Assembly: GCA_009792885.1 (NCBI GenBank)
Contig: WMCF01000021.1
Span: forward strand, 4,499,690 to 4,563,689
Source: Eremophila alpestris peregrina
Lineage: Eukaryota > Chordata > Aves > Passeriformes > Alaudidae
Reading direction: 5' to 3'
DNA length: 64,000 nucleotides
Shown: positions 25,830 to 38,394 of the stretch, one piece after another
Layout of the letters: each line of letters begins with the position of its first letter
Numbering within the stretch: position 1 is the stretch's first letter
Position numbers and translations under genes: made by a program
Notes under the pieces: model-generated
The model's database searches: none
What the model saw: the letters and a program-made list of their open reading frames with translations, nothing else
What the model was told of the DNA's origin: nothing

Positions 25830-26180
25830 TTGTTTACAAACACCTGATAATTATTTATGCTATCACTGCTGCTGTAATGTATTTTATCAGTTGCTGCATT
25901 TCTTTTCATTTTGTATGGTCTTTCAACTGTCATAAACCAGTACAACAATCTGTCAACATGAAATAATTAATAATTATTATGTGAGTGACTGATTTACTCT
26001 GGAGAACATGAAAGGCCATGAAACCTGGAGTTTCCTGGTCTACACAGTGTGCACAAAGGAAATGAGCATAAGCAATCACTGTCAGCTGTTCTTGTAAGTA
26101 AGAATTGAATCATTTATCTGTCTGCATGTATACATTATCATCATCTCCCACTCCGAGGTAAGCCCTAATAGCACTTTATG
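25830..26180. promoter_or_regulatory. Candidate conserved noncoding element (forkhead-type site)
   Basis: Repeat-free sequence that opens with TTGTTTACAAAC (25830-25841), two overlapping inverted forkhead-type cores. It continues with ATTA-rich words including AATTAATAATTATTAT near 25965-25980. The style suggests an enhancer. No conservation data were available. Confidence 0.3.
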
Positions 26181-27120
26181 GCACAAAAATAGGTTGTTAC
26201 AAATATTTCATAAAAAATACTACTCATTCCTTTTGAGATGTATAGTTGAACATGTACATATTTAGTAGAAAGTGGAAAGTTTAAAAATTTTATTCTTTGG
26301 CTCTACAACACATTCAGGTTTTGTCTGCACCAATTAAAACACAGCTGAACACCAGATCTAATTCAATTGATAAGGCACAGTACAGTAATAATAATTTAAA
26401 TGCTTATTTCTTTTGTTCTTTTCCTTTCTTTTGTTCTCCATTGTTATTTTTTGTCTAGTATTAAGCACCTGCAAATATCTTCCACTGTTTTAGTACTTCA
26501 ACAATTTGAGGTTATTTTCCATCAGAATGCTGAATTTATACCATAAACTTAATTTGTATCCATGAAATAATTTAAATCAATCATATGAGAGTGTCTTGCT
26601 CTAAGTTTACAGAAAACCTACTTCGATGTAAATGGAGACAGAGCATATACTTTTATCAGTCACAACTGAATATCTCATTCCACCTCAGCAGAAATCTAAA
26701 AATCAAAGTAAAACCTGAAAGCTTTTTTGAGCAATGATGTAATTTAAAATAAAATTTCTGAATTACTTTCTGTGTGAGCAAGATAAGATGCTGGTAGGCA
26801 GCAAAGCAGCATGGAGAAATATTTACAGGTTGTCATTATTGAAACATGTAAGGCTGTATGAATAATCATTTGTTTTAAATAGAGGCTAAGCCACTTTCTG
26901 AAAAATTAAAAGATATTTTCCTTTTCTCCTTGGGAAAATAAATTACATTTCAATATACCTAATTATAAATAAATTATAATTATATATTAAATACAATATA
27001 ATGAAGCACAAAGATAGCTAAATATGGTAGGATGATGTATAAATACGTGTTTTTACACAAAATAAAGTTACACTTGCAAAGAAGCTAATTTTGATCAGGG
27101 TGTTTTTAGCTTATGAAGCT
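26181..27120. other. Very AT-rich noncoding DNA, no gene seen
   Basis: Sequence dominated by A and T, especially about 26930-27060, with no reading frame, repeat or RNA gene recognised. Confidence 0.5.
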
Positions 27121-27780
27121 CAGGGCTTTTGTTCAAATGAAGTATCTTTGAGTGTGACCCATCTATGACAAGGTTTGTGTGATGTGGGAACCTGTGAAAC
27201 TCCTGCAGGCTGGGAGACACGGGAGATCCTTTCTGAAATTGCATCCAGTGCTCCCAAGGGACAGCAGGGATGTCTCCTGCACCTGATAGTCCAGTGCCTG
27301 CAGGTGTCTGACTCACCCCGAGCAGCCTCAACCTGGCACCAGCACCTGGGAGCAGGACTGAGAGCACAAGTGTCTGCAGGTAAAGCCCTCCAGATCAGCA
27401 AATTCAAACAGACTCTAACTCTGGAAGAGAAATTTCTCTATACTGGAGTGTGGACAAACGTCTCAATTCTTCCCCAACCTGGCTGTTTGTTACACAGGCA
27501 CAGCTTGAAAGGGTAAAAATGTATAGAAAAGCCACACACACTGCAAAAGGCAGGTGGGGGACACTTGACACCAAGTATTGCTTTACCCATTCTCCCCTCC
27601 TGGCTGGCAGGAGGCACCCAGCACCACCTGCCTCTGCTCAAATGCTGCCTCCAGAGCTGCTGGCACATCCTGTCCTGGGTATCCAGCTCTGCCCTGCTCC
27701 ATCTCTGCACATCTCCAGAGCTGAGACAACTCATGAACTGCTGGAAGAGCCCTCAGCTTTTCATTGTGTTTCTCCCTTTC
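27121..27780. other. GC-rich, CpG-poor patch with opposed frames
   Basis: About 650 bases with higher GC than both flanks. Frames of 90-117 codons overlap on both strands (27095-27407 minus, 27175-27516 plus, 27438-27734 minus, 27450-27803 plus). None shows a recognisable domain. As at 23341-23720, openness on both strands points to composition rather than coding. Confidence 0.4.
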
Positions 27781-28329
27781 TCCATTCCCTGTACTATATT
27801 TGACTTTAAGAACTTTCTCTATCATTTAAAATTGAATTTATGGGTGTTTAATTGAGAAAAGTAACTTTAAGCCCTTGACATCACTGGGGAAGAGAGAGAG
27901 CATACACCCAAGCAGGTTTACTCCCAGACTGCTTTCTGGTACTTATTCCAATAGAATGCTAATAATTATGTTAAAAAGCTAATTTAAGAAATCCAATTTT
28001 TGGAAAATGGGTTTTCAAAGGACACATTTAACAACTAGAGAAAGTTCGATCCTATTTCCCCATTAGAAGAGGAAGGAAAATCCAATTTTAATCTATTTTT
28101 GTTCTCTTAAAAAGATGATATATAGAAGTTACTTTGAAAATCATCCTTTCAAAGCAGAATCTAGTATAAGCATGTGCTAACTTGCAAAGTGCAATTAAAC
28201 TGTTCCGATAATTCTGCCTGAAAAAATTAGCAGCAGTATTAAGAAGGCAAGTTGTTTTCAAAATGTCCATGGCAGAAATGCTTCTGTGTTAAGCTGGTAT
28301 TGATTCTGAAACAATCTTACACATGATAA
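27781..28329. other. Noncoding DNA, no gene seen
   Basis: Unique-looking AT-rich sequence. Nothing was recognised. Confidence 0.45.
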
Positions 28330-28810
28330 ATGAGAGCACATTTAGAAGAGGATTCAGTCATAAGAGCTCACAAATCAATCAGCTTGTCAACAGGCAGACC
28401 AAATTCAATTTTTATTCTTAGTAAACTCTTATTTGGTGGTAGGCCATTGTTTACTTTGAAATTGCTTTACAAAGGCATGGGGGAGGTGGGGAAACATGAC
28501 AAAGACAAGCTTTCATCAACATATTAGAAGTTGATATTTCATTTAGGGTTGGGACAGGGAAAATCTGATTTTCCCTTGGATAATGAACATCTTTTATCTC
28601 CTTCTGGATGATCATAAACATTTGCTCATGTAATGCCCTTTGTCTGCTGCAGCACCTCATAATAGTTCTTGTACATCACTAATTTGTGACAGAGCACACT
28701 GCAATTGGCATGTCATATTCTTAAGCAATAACCTGATGTGCACAAGAGCTGCTGCATCTCTTGCCAAGTCATGCTGTATTTCTGACAAGGAATTTTTATT
28801 GTGTTCTGAT
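28330..28810. promoter_or_regulatory. Candidate conserved noncoding element (overlapping SOX/forkhead-type sites)
   Basis: Repeat-free block with CATTGT (28445-28450) overlapping TTGTTTAC (28447-28454), a SOX-type core joined to a forkhead-type core. It also contains several ATCAAT/ATTAT words and a balanced, non-degenerate composition. This is enhancer-like in style only. Confidence 0.3.
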
Positions 28811-31310
28811 AGCTCAAAATTAAAGTTGGAGTGAAATGACATGACAAGAAAAAACACAAAAAATCCCCGCTAACCTATTCTCCAGAATTCCCAATCTTCT
28901 GATCCTGAGAAACTCATCAACAGTAACCTGTGTGACATCCTTCTAGTGCCAAAGTTGGATTTTCCTCACCCTTTTGGTTGATATAACTAGAAATCCACCA
29001 GGCCCATGTATTTTTGGAAAGTACATGCCTATTTGGATTTTCTTCATTTAGTCAATAATTTTTTTGTTCCTGCAAATAATATTTCTGAAGATGCTTATGG
29101 AAGAGAACTTTGTGTGGATTTGGCACATATTGCCAAACAGATGTCATACAGAATTGACATTTGGAGCATAGATCTATCCAATAAGGGATCTTTTCTGCAG
29201 TGAATTAATTGGTTTTGTCATAGACACTCATCAGGACCACAAACCTTGTGGGATGGGTTGTAGTTTTTATTCAACAGGGAGCCCAGACTCGAGCAAATTC
29301 AGCTTTGGTTCCTTAATCTCATTTGTTTCTGTTATTGCACTATAACCAAATAAAAGACTAAAATCAAACCCCAAATATGAACATCTCTAAATCCTGCAGT
29401 CAGAATTTGCAACCACATGTGAATTTCATGGCTGAGCTCTTAAAGTTGCATCCAGCTGACCCAGAAATCCAACCCCAAACATTCAAAACCTAATAGTTTC
29501 CAAAATCCTACTCACAACTGGAAGCCTAAGGACAGTAATGCACAGGCTTAGACACGTGTCTTGTATGCAAGACATCAAGACTCTGCAGAATACAGAGGAT
29601 AAGTCAGCCAGCCTGACCTCTCTGCAGAGAGAAGATATGTACAAGGAAAAGTAATTTAGCAGATTTTGTATTTTCAGCCTGTGAGGGTCCCATATTTCAA
29701 TCATTACCGTGATGTCTAACATCTGAAGGTGAGGGAATCTTAAAAGACTCTTCTCATCAGCCTGGGAAAACATGTCTTACAGACACTTCCAAGATAACAA
29801 CTATGAGATGATTAAACATCTTCCAACAAGTTCAACTCCTCCTCCTTTCTCCTGTCTCTTAAAACAATCAAACTTACAGGAAACCCCTAACAAACAAAAG
29901 CATTTGGAGGAAATATTGTGTTCTGCTTCTTGTGGTGTAAAGGAAGAAGACAAGAGTATCTTGTTTCACTGTTGTGTTTTAATGAGAAAAACTACCCCCT
30001 TGCTTTTTATCCTTCAATTCAGAGCACATGAGAGGCATACTGGAAACCAATAATACTTCCTTGAATGACCAGTAAAAACCTGTTAGTTCCATTCATTTAA
30101 AAAAAAAAGTAAAAATTACCAGACTCTCATGTCAACCTGAGCAATCTGTTAAATGCAGGCACTGGTAAATGACACTATTTGAATAATAATTAATTCCTAC
30201 GTGACTTGGAAGTATGTATTCAACTAATATCAGACATGAAGGTATTTGTTGAGTTTTATTGGATTTTAAGCACAGGTAATTTGTTTTCATTTCCTTCTTT
30301 ATCACAGATACTTTTCCCATTTTTACTATATAAAATCAGAGTATCATATTCTCTGTTGAAAGCTATATTAAATTACTTTTAGGAAACAAAGAATATTATA
30401 TATGTTTTTTTCTGATCTGCTTTTAACCAGAATAAAGCTGCACATCTGGTATATTTTAGTTTTGGGATATGGAATATCTCTGACTTTCCCAAACATTGTC
30501 TACTGTAAACCAAACTGAACAACTTTCGGAAGTGTTCCTTTTTCACTGAAATTTGAACTCTATGGAGAATGCTTGGCATATGGATTAAAAATGGATGTGA
30601 AAAACCAGTCATGATTGGAACAAAGGGATTTTTTTCAGACCACAGGAATGGATATAAACTTGAAGGTGCAATCCATCCTAGCTTCAGTTATTAGGATATA
30701 TAATTCAGAAATCAGGACTGGATCTAAGCCAAAGGTGATAAATGAAGACAGCATACTTATAAATGATGGCATTCAGGAAGGAGAAGTACATAGAGGGTTT
30801 TTTTATGGATTCTAAGTGCATTTTTATACAGGAATCAAATTTACAGTGCCAGGATACATATTTCAAATGAAACTGAAGTTGTACTATTTATTTCTGCACT
30901 GAGTCAGAAGTACAGAAAAGCCTGGTAAAGTGTGGTCCTTTCCATTGTGTTCCTGCATAAAAACCAAGTGTCTGTGTTTAAATGCAAGTAACACAGGCTG
31001 CAGGTTATGTTAATTCCTAGCCTGATGCAAACTGAACACCCTGTGCTGTACAATTACAATATAACTCCCAGGGTTTTATTACAGAGTAACAGAGCACTTC
31101 CTGAATAAAATTAATCAGTAAGAGTAGAATCCTTTCCCAAAGGACTAAATTCAAACCATCACTGTTCACTTTTATCTAAGTTCTGTGCTTGAAAAAAAGA
31201 AAGTAGCCTAGCCAGCTGTTCAGCTGCATTTTTTTTATCTGTAGCTCTCACTGACTGAAGGGAAACCTGATTACACAGTAAAAAGATCAAAATATCTTTT
31301 TTATGTATTT
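28811..31310. other. Noncoding DNA, no gene seen
   Basis: No exon, RNA gene or repeat family was recognised. Frames are below 100 codons on both strands. Confidence 0.45.
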
Positions 31311-31338
31311 AAAAAAAAAAAAAAAAGAAAGAAAAACC
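31311..31338. repeat. A16 plus GAAA low-complexity tract
   Basis: Sixteen A followed by GAAAGAAAAA. It could be a decayed tail or simple repeat, and nothing upstream was recognised as a retrocopy. Confidence 0.85.
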
Positions 31339-32099
31339 ACCAAAAACCATCTCCAGCCTGCCCTGTGGAACCAGAAAGTCAAGGTAAAGCAGCACAGACA
31401 TGGAAACAGCTTTGTTCTTGAGAATCCTATGTCCCATACAAACACTGAATGAACCTCAAAACTCCAAGGCTAAACTCAATTGTTCATCTGCTCCCCCTGA
31501 ACCAACACTGAGTGGAATATAAACTGAGAGAAGCATTTTTCTTTCCTTCATGGACCCTTTTATAAACCATGGCAGAAGCAATGGAGGTCAAGCACGGCCT
31601 CATTTTATGGACTGCTGTTCAACGATAGGCTCAACAAAGTGGAAAATATGCACTGATGAGAGTTGGAGAAAACAAGCCTTTAACTGCTATTGGACAGCAT
31701 CTTCCCTTCCTCCTCATTCACTTTATGATGCATGCCTTCAATTGCAAACCACTATAAAAAGCTTCCTGAAATTCTTGGCAGTGCCACAGATCTGATTCCA
31801 CAGTGGCTCCCAGTGATTAACAGAATGCTAGAAAGTGCAAGACAAACAAAGATCAGGTGAATGGGGAAAAGAAACGAGAGTGCCATAAAAAGTGCACATA
31901 AAGTGCATTCCACCAACAGAGCCAATGCTTATAAAAGGAGTGTAGGTTCTGAAAGTCAATCCCTCCCCTTCTGAGCAGAAACCAGATGAATTTGTGAAGG
32001 TTGCATTTTCTGTGTCTATGAATGTATTTTTGAAAAAAATCAGAACTGTAGCTTAACTGGCAGAGAGAGAGCAACAAACACTAAAATTCATTTGTTTCT
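31339..32099. other. Noncoding DNA, no gene seen
   Basis: Unique-looking sequence. An 81-codon plus-strand frame (31550-31795) has no recognisable motif. Confidence 0.4.
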
Positions 32100-33000
32100 C
32101 TGAAATCTCGGTCTGTATCTGAACTCTTCCATTGACCAATAGTAAACTCGATCATCTGCAGATAAATTATTAAAATGCTAACTATAAGGTTGTACATTAT
32201 AAATCCTGACTATATTATAATTTTTGTTCCTCCAAGCAGCTCCTTAAAATGCATATTTAACTAATTTATCCTACACTTTGTGCCCCTGTGGCCCTGGAAG
32301 GTAAAGCAACATTGCTCATAAGAAATATTAACATTGCCTGTTTATCAAGGCATCCGTGAAATACAAAAGCAATAAAAGTGCTAGTGTGCACGCTCATTTA
32401 CTATTGAAATATCACAAAAATTATTCAGTGTCAGAAACCTAATTTTGTATGATATTTCTATATATTTTAGCAGCTAATTTTTTCAGTATTACTGAATTAA
32501 TATGCTTTGAATACCCCTGTAGCTACAGTGGAAAAATGGACCAACGCACTTATTTAGTGCTGCTACCCAAATCCATTAGACAAATTTTCTATACAGCAAA
32601 GCATTGATGAATGAAATGTCCCGTGTTAATGTAAGAATAATCAATTTAGAATGCTTATGACAATTAACAAAGCCAGAGATAAGCCTTGAAAGCACCATGC
32701 TTTGTCAGCCCTGATTTGGATTAAACTCGTACTAATAGGATCATTTTTCTTCCAAAAGGTACTCTTTTTAGGCAGACCTATCAATTAATATGAATTATAC
32801 ATGTATAAAAGAACTTATGTCATTAATTAGACAAATTAATTTTTATGATGCAGTGAATAGACTAACACCAGATTATATGAGATATCATTCTCCCAATTCA
32901 TATGTATTTGGAATGAATGAATAGTTTACATTTGCATGGTTATTACAGAATCAATCATTATTAATCAGTGACACCATATTGGATAGTTTAATATAATCTG
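32100..33000. promoter_or_regulatory. Candidate conserved noncoding element (homeodomain-site rich)
   Basis: About 900 bases without repeats or long frames and rich in TAAT/ATTA cores, including ATTAATTA at 32822-32829 and a neighbouring AATTAAT. There is also an ATTGACCAAT word near 32131-32140 and retained CpGs near 32109, 32149, 32356 and 32391. After 15900-16850 this is the second-strongest block of this type in the window. Conservation is inferred from style. Confidence 0.4.
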
Positions 33001-34587
33001 TTTTAAATTTCTCATGGTGACCAGGTATATTCAAGTTCATACTTTCAAAGACAAAGTTTTACTGGGACTCACTGGGAATAACAAAACAGACATCCCAGGG
33101 AAATACAAGCACAGTGTGTTATGTGCTGTGTATTTCAGTATATTTGTGATGATAAAAAGAGGCAAATTAAATAAATATAATCTAACTCTTCTGGCATCAA
33201 TTTTAGCTGTAGAATTGAAAACATTCAAAAATTTAGAAAGGCTTGTGTTAATGCTGGCCCACACTTTGATCCTGAAGCACTGTTTTATTTCAGCCACTAG
33301 TAATTTACCACTCATTGCTTCCTTTTGCCTTTAAGCCTAATGCATATATGTTTCAAAGTGGACTGAAAACCTTTACAAAACAAAAAAGTATATTTGAAAA
33401 ATCAGGCTCTTGGAATCCCCAAAAGTGCCTGAATTTTAACATTTTGAGTATTTACATGGTAGGTATAATTCTGCAAATATTAAGTTTTAAATCACTGCCT
33501 AATAGTATCTCCTACATGGAAAAGATAATACAGTGATTTCCATTCAGATGTGTTAGGAACTATTAAACACTTATTAAAGTTATTTTAAAACTTTGCTTGC
33601 TTTGCATTTAATGAAGTGAATGAAGGATGGAAAAAACCTATACACTTTATGCACGTTTAATTCTTAAAAATTACTTCTTGCCACATGCCACCTTTTATCC
33701 TTTATTTATACATCGGCTGCAGCCAAATATAGGGGGAAAATTATTCCCTACTACCCCAGTTTGCTTTCAGAGAAATAGGATAGCAAACCCTCAGAGAGGA
33801 AAGTATTTAAATGAGCAGGCTGCCTCTGATAAAGCTCCAGTCTTGGGGAACATGTCCCCTTGCTGAACTACAGGGAGACAGGAAAACCAGCGACTGCAAA
33901 CCCAGCCCCCAAAGACTAATAAACCCCCCCAGCCCTATCAGGGATAACTTTGCCCAAAGAAAACTGAGGGGTCACAGTGCAAGGAAAGAGCTGCTCCGTG
34001 TCATGTGACAAACCTCTTGTATTTCCAGCCTAAATTTATTCCTGGTCAGTTTATAGGAGCTCCCTGCTCCACATCCACAATGCTGGCTCTGTACCTCTCA
34101 TCAGTCCCTGTTCTGTCAGGCTCAACGAGCCAAATTCAGTTTGCCCAGTCCCACAAGAGAGCTCCCTGCCCGCCTACAAATACCTGCAGCCCTCCCTGGA
34201 CCTGTTCTGAGTCTCTCTGTGGTGATGGCAGAGCAGATCTAGATCCAGGATATCCTCAGATGCCACCAGCCCCTCAGAAATACCACGAAAACCCACTCTG
34301 CCTGGAAAGGAAAGGATAGATCTGCCTGGATAGATCTGAGCACCATTTTGTGTTTTTCCATAAGCTTTGTGGCATCTGCAGCATCTCAGGAACATGCCAC
34401 TCTTGGTTTTGATTTATCCTTGGATTTCCTAATTTGAAATGAGAGGCTGCGCTGGATCTACACAGGAAAATACAAGCTCACCTGGAACACTGAGCTCTGA
34501 ATTTCAAGTTTTCAATTGCTAATTTATTGTGTCACCTGAGCGCATAGAAAGTTAAAACTACTTCTGGAGACATGCAAAGGCCATATG

Positions 34588-34611
34588 AAAATCCTCATGA
34601 TTGAGGATTTT
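34588..34611. repeat. Inverted repeat, 10-bp perfect arms, 4-base loop
   Basis: AAAATCCTCA (34588-34597) is followed by TGAT and then its exact reverse complement TGAGGATTTT (34602-34611). It could fold as a small hairpin. No RNA gene context is visible. Confidence 0.85.
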
Positions 34612-36917
34612 ATTTGAAATTAAATGATGTGCCTAGAGGAAGGTTAGTAACATCCAATAAAAATTAGAATAGTAGGGTAGAAAATTGCTCAAATGCTGAT
34701 AGGAAGAAAACATCAAAGAATCACAGAGTACAGTCTTTTCACATGGAAGCAAACAATCATCTGGAACTTGGGGAAAAAATATATCTATATGGAGCTTATT
34801 CTCCACAATGCTTTTTGAATCATTATAATTCACCCTATAATTAAGGGTTTTTTCCAAAGCTAAGAAAAACACAGGAAAATAAAGGAAATTCCATTAAGCA
34901 GCAAAATTATAAGAAAACACAATTTTATCTTTAGCAAACATTCAGTTACTATACTGCAATAGCTTTCTTATTGGATCAAACTTCAAACATGAAGCTGCAT
35001 TCTAGTATATGATTAATTATAATTAATAGACAGGAAGCATGGACAGGTCTGAGCAGATGTTGAAAACAAATAGGGATTCACAGAACATATAAAAATCTGA
35101 GTTTATTTGGTACAGCTGGCTGTATATAATGCCTTTTGAATTTATAAGACTGGAGCATCTGGTCCTCCAATGTCTTGCTACAAAATTTCAGAAAGTCATG
35201 GGAATATTTTTTGTCCCATTTTCTTTTCCCTCAGATTGAAAGGAACTTATATAGATAGGAAAAAAAAGTGCACTGGAAAGAGGACTGCTAACAGAATGTA
35301 TCAAAATAAATAAGCCCCTGAATTTTAATTTAAAGCCCTGAAAACTGAAATGTTAAGATTTTTCTTCTGGCCTAGGTTTAGCTACAGAAGTATCTTTCTA
35401 AGAGGGCAAAAAGTAAGAGTTATTGGATTTAATTTTTAATGGCAACAGATGTTAAAAAAAAATTAGAGTTGCACTGAAAAACCAGGTCATAATAAAAAAA
35501 AAAGCTATTTTTAATAGAGAAATGTAATGTCTTGTGATTTGAGTAGAATTCTTAATACTTACCTTCCCCTTATATAAAAAGTCTGCAATCATCAGAAACC
35601 TACAATTTTATCTCCTCCCCTGTCTATATTCTTCAATTAGAAGTTAGAGGGAAAATGTTCATACAGGTGATACATTTTTAGAAATAACTTGCTGCAGTAC
35701 TGAAATTATTCTGCATACTGCTTTTCAGAAAGTGCTGGTCCCTGCAGTTATTAGTAGCCAAACACGATCTGGGGATCACATGTAATGACCATTTTGCTCA
35801 AATATCCATTCACACACCTGAGTTCTGTCAGCATACATAAAAAGCAGATGTGAATATGCACGTCAGAAACTGAATTCCTGAAGAAGCAACAGAAGGTACA
35901 CATGAATCCCTGATTGAAGGAAAGGGAAAGCAAAGTCAGACACTACTTGATTATTCTCAGGGCTTGATGAGATTGGCTTATCCTCTGTCTTAGAACAAAT
36001 TAATTAGAATTAAAGAAGCGAATCTGGGCAATGTGCATATCCTGTGGTGCACTGTAGAAGACAACACAAGCATTTACTACTCATGGTCCTGGTCTCACAT
36101 GATGAGGTCTCCTGAAGTCATCACAGGAAATGTCCATGTCAGGGTTGCATTACTGCACCTACAACTCACCCAAAACCCATAAAATGCCCAGTGTTTCAAT
36201 GTACAAAGAGATGACAGCTCACAAAATTGACATTGTATTCCTGCAATATCTGAACATGAGGAGGTGCAGCAATAGGGAACAATGAGATGTGGAGCCCCTT
36301 ATGTATCCGAAGATCATTTTTTGTGGAAATCATGCCCTTTTTGCACCTTTAATCTCAACCAGACAAACCCAAAACTTGACAGAAGAAGGGCACCCATTGG
36401 CTGCCCAGCCTCAGTGCTGCTGTCCACCAGTCATAGCTATCTCTCACCCCCAACCAGCTTTCAACCATCCATCCTGCAGCTGTGCCTGCCCACTGGGCCT
36501 TCTGCTGAACAATAGCTGTAACAACTTCAACAAATATAACCCCATTTCCCACATGGAGGTAGCCAATGTGAGCTTCATTGATCAATCGTCCCAACTGAGC
36601 AGCAGAACCACAAGATAACATTTACTAATTTTCTTTCTAACCCATACAGATATTTTGCCTAGTTTTTACTCAGACATGGAAAATAAACATATGATATACT
36701 TAAACAAATATGATTAATTATTGCTTTGACACTTTGGAAAAACCCCTGCCTTCTATTGTGTCCCCTCTAAATAATAATGCATCAATTTAGTAAGTTTATA
36801 ATTAAATACTTGTTCAGTAGCTTCAGAAAGGTGTTACTGTATTTCTCCAAAACTTGGCCATGGTTTCCTATTAAATCTCTGCTGCTGATAAGCAGCATTT
36901 TGTAGCTACAATTCTGT

Positions 36918-36937
36918 AATCCAGCTACAGCTGGATT
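36918..36937. repeat. Inverted repeat, 9-bp perfect arms, 2-base spacer
   Basis: AATCCAGCT, then AC, then AGCTGGATT. It is preceded within a few bases by a perfect 10-base palindrome TGTAGCTACA (36901-36910). Two adjacent dyads may reflect dimeric protein sites or chance. Confidence 0.75.
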
Positions 36938-37524
36938 GATATGAGTGTTTTCTTAATAGGAACAGCTGGGAGGAAAACAGCTGAAAGCTTTCATTGACAT
37001 GTACGTGCACTTTACGTGAATTTGCCTAGGATCTCTCCAAGTCACCCTATATGCATCTTTCTCTTCATGGGAGAACTTCATGTCTTCAATCATTTGATGT
37101 ATTAATGCTCCAACCTTCCCAGCACTTGCCACTGGCATTATGATGGAGAGTGATGCCGTTTCCCACAGCACAGAACTTTGCCCATGGCTGAACACTTTTA
37201 TTTTTGTCCTTCATATCATTTCTACAGAATGTGCTGGTGTGATGGATGTCTTTTTGGTCCCTTTGCCTCCTGAGTGCCTTTTAGCTTCCATCTGTGCTAA
37301 AAACTAATGGCTGTTATTATTTTGGTTCTTTTCTCCTGGACAATTCTGCTGCCCTTGCTCTTTAGGAGAGGAGTTCAAGGATTGCTTTATCGAGTTCTCA
37401 GGAGCCGAGTCTCATCTGCCTACCAGAATCCATTAGGCATTCTCTAGAGCTTTTCAAGTTATAGGCAGACATCACTTTTTTAGTTACAATTAATAAGTAT
37501 TTTTCTCTCTTTATGTGCTTGGAG

Positions 37525-37568
37525 GAAAAAATAAAAAAACAAAACAACAAAACCCAAACCAACAAACC
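37525..37568. repeat. A-rich/CAA-rich low-complexity tract
   Basis: Runs of A with interspersed C on the plus strand, of the same type as those at 8266-8440 and 12191-12245. Confidence 0.85.
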
Positions 37569-38373
37569 TGTGTCTGGAGTTTTTGCAGATTTATTTGCAT
37601 GAAATTATTCTATTTCTCAGAACTTCCTCTACCATCTATTCTGTCCAGCATTATTCACAATAGAGGTCACTCAGTCCCTGCCACTTCCACCAATGTGAAA
37701 ATGGAAAAGACAATGAAGGAAGGGGGTGTGGTTGTGTGCTGTCATTTTGTTTTTCTTTTTAAGTATCACTTTATAGAATTCTCCTGCTTTTACACACAGA
37801 AAAAAAGATTTTCTAGAAAGTCAGCATTTAGTCCAACTCTATCTGGGCTGTTATGCTTTCTTCTTGGAAAACTCATTAGACTGGCCATTTCTAATCTTTT
37901 GTTTGTTTGTTTGTTTTTCTGCTGAAACAACATAAGAATAAATATTTCTAAAACTAACTACCACTTGTTTTAGGAAAGTACTCACAAGGGTGCTGAATGT
38001 ACGGTGCAAAGTTTTTGCCACTTATATGAAAGAAATGCTGGGTATTTCTTCCAAACAAATCTATTTTATGAATTCTGCACCTCCCTGCAAATTCAGCCAT
38101 GGCTGTGCTAACGAAAGTAGGAGAGGAAAGTAGAGGAGAGGGGAAAAGTGTCGTGTAACTGTTCCCCACAAACAGTCCAGATAAACATACAAATACACAG
38201 GTTGTGTTTGATATTTAAAAAAAAAATTACGGCTTTGAAGTCATGTATTAAATATAAAAACAGCCAAAAGATGCAAATCCAGACTAGCTACATTACAGAT
38301 CTGTTTGTAATGCATCAAACCTTTGTATTAATTTCACATGAAGTATTCTAGATCTTTAGCTGTTTGTATCTAT
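37569..38373. other. Noncoding DNA, no gene seen
   Basis: Contains a short (GTTT)n run at about 37897-37918. A 136-codon plus-strand frame (37515-37925) begins and ends in low-complexity sequence and has no recognisable domain. Confidence 0.4.
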
Positions 38374-38394
38374 ATTTATTTATTTATTTATTTA
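38374..38394. repeat. (ATTT)5 microsatellite
   Basis: Five consecutive ATTT units without interruption. Confidence 0.9.

Larger units (their letters stand above)
33001..37524. other. Noncoding DNA with a GC-richer patch and short palindromes
   Basis: No gene was recognised. Around 33800-34320 the sequence is GC-richer but CpG-poor, with 65-104-codon frames of no known family. Two short inverted repeats are listed separately (34588-34611, 36918-36937). Opposed frames at 36282-36621 on both strands again suggest composition rather than coding. Confidence 0.4.

Noticed and set aside
37515..37925. 136-codon plus-strand frame as a gene
   Set aside because: It starts in an A/CAA tract and ends in a GTTT run, with no recognisable domain between.
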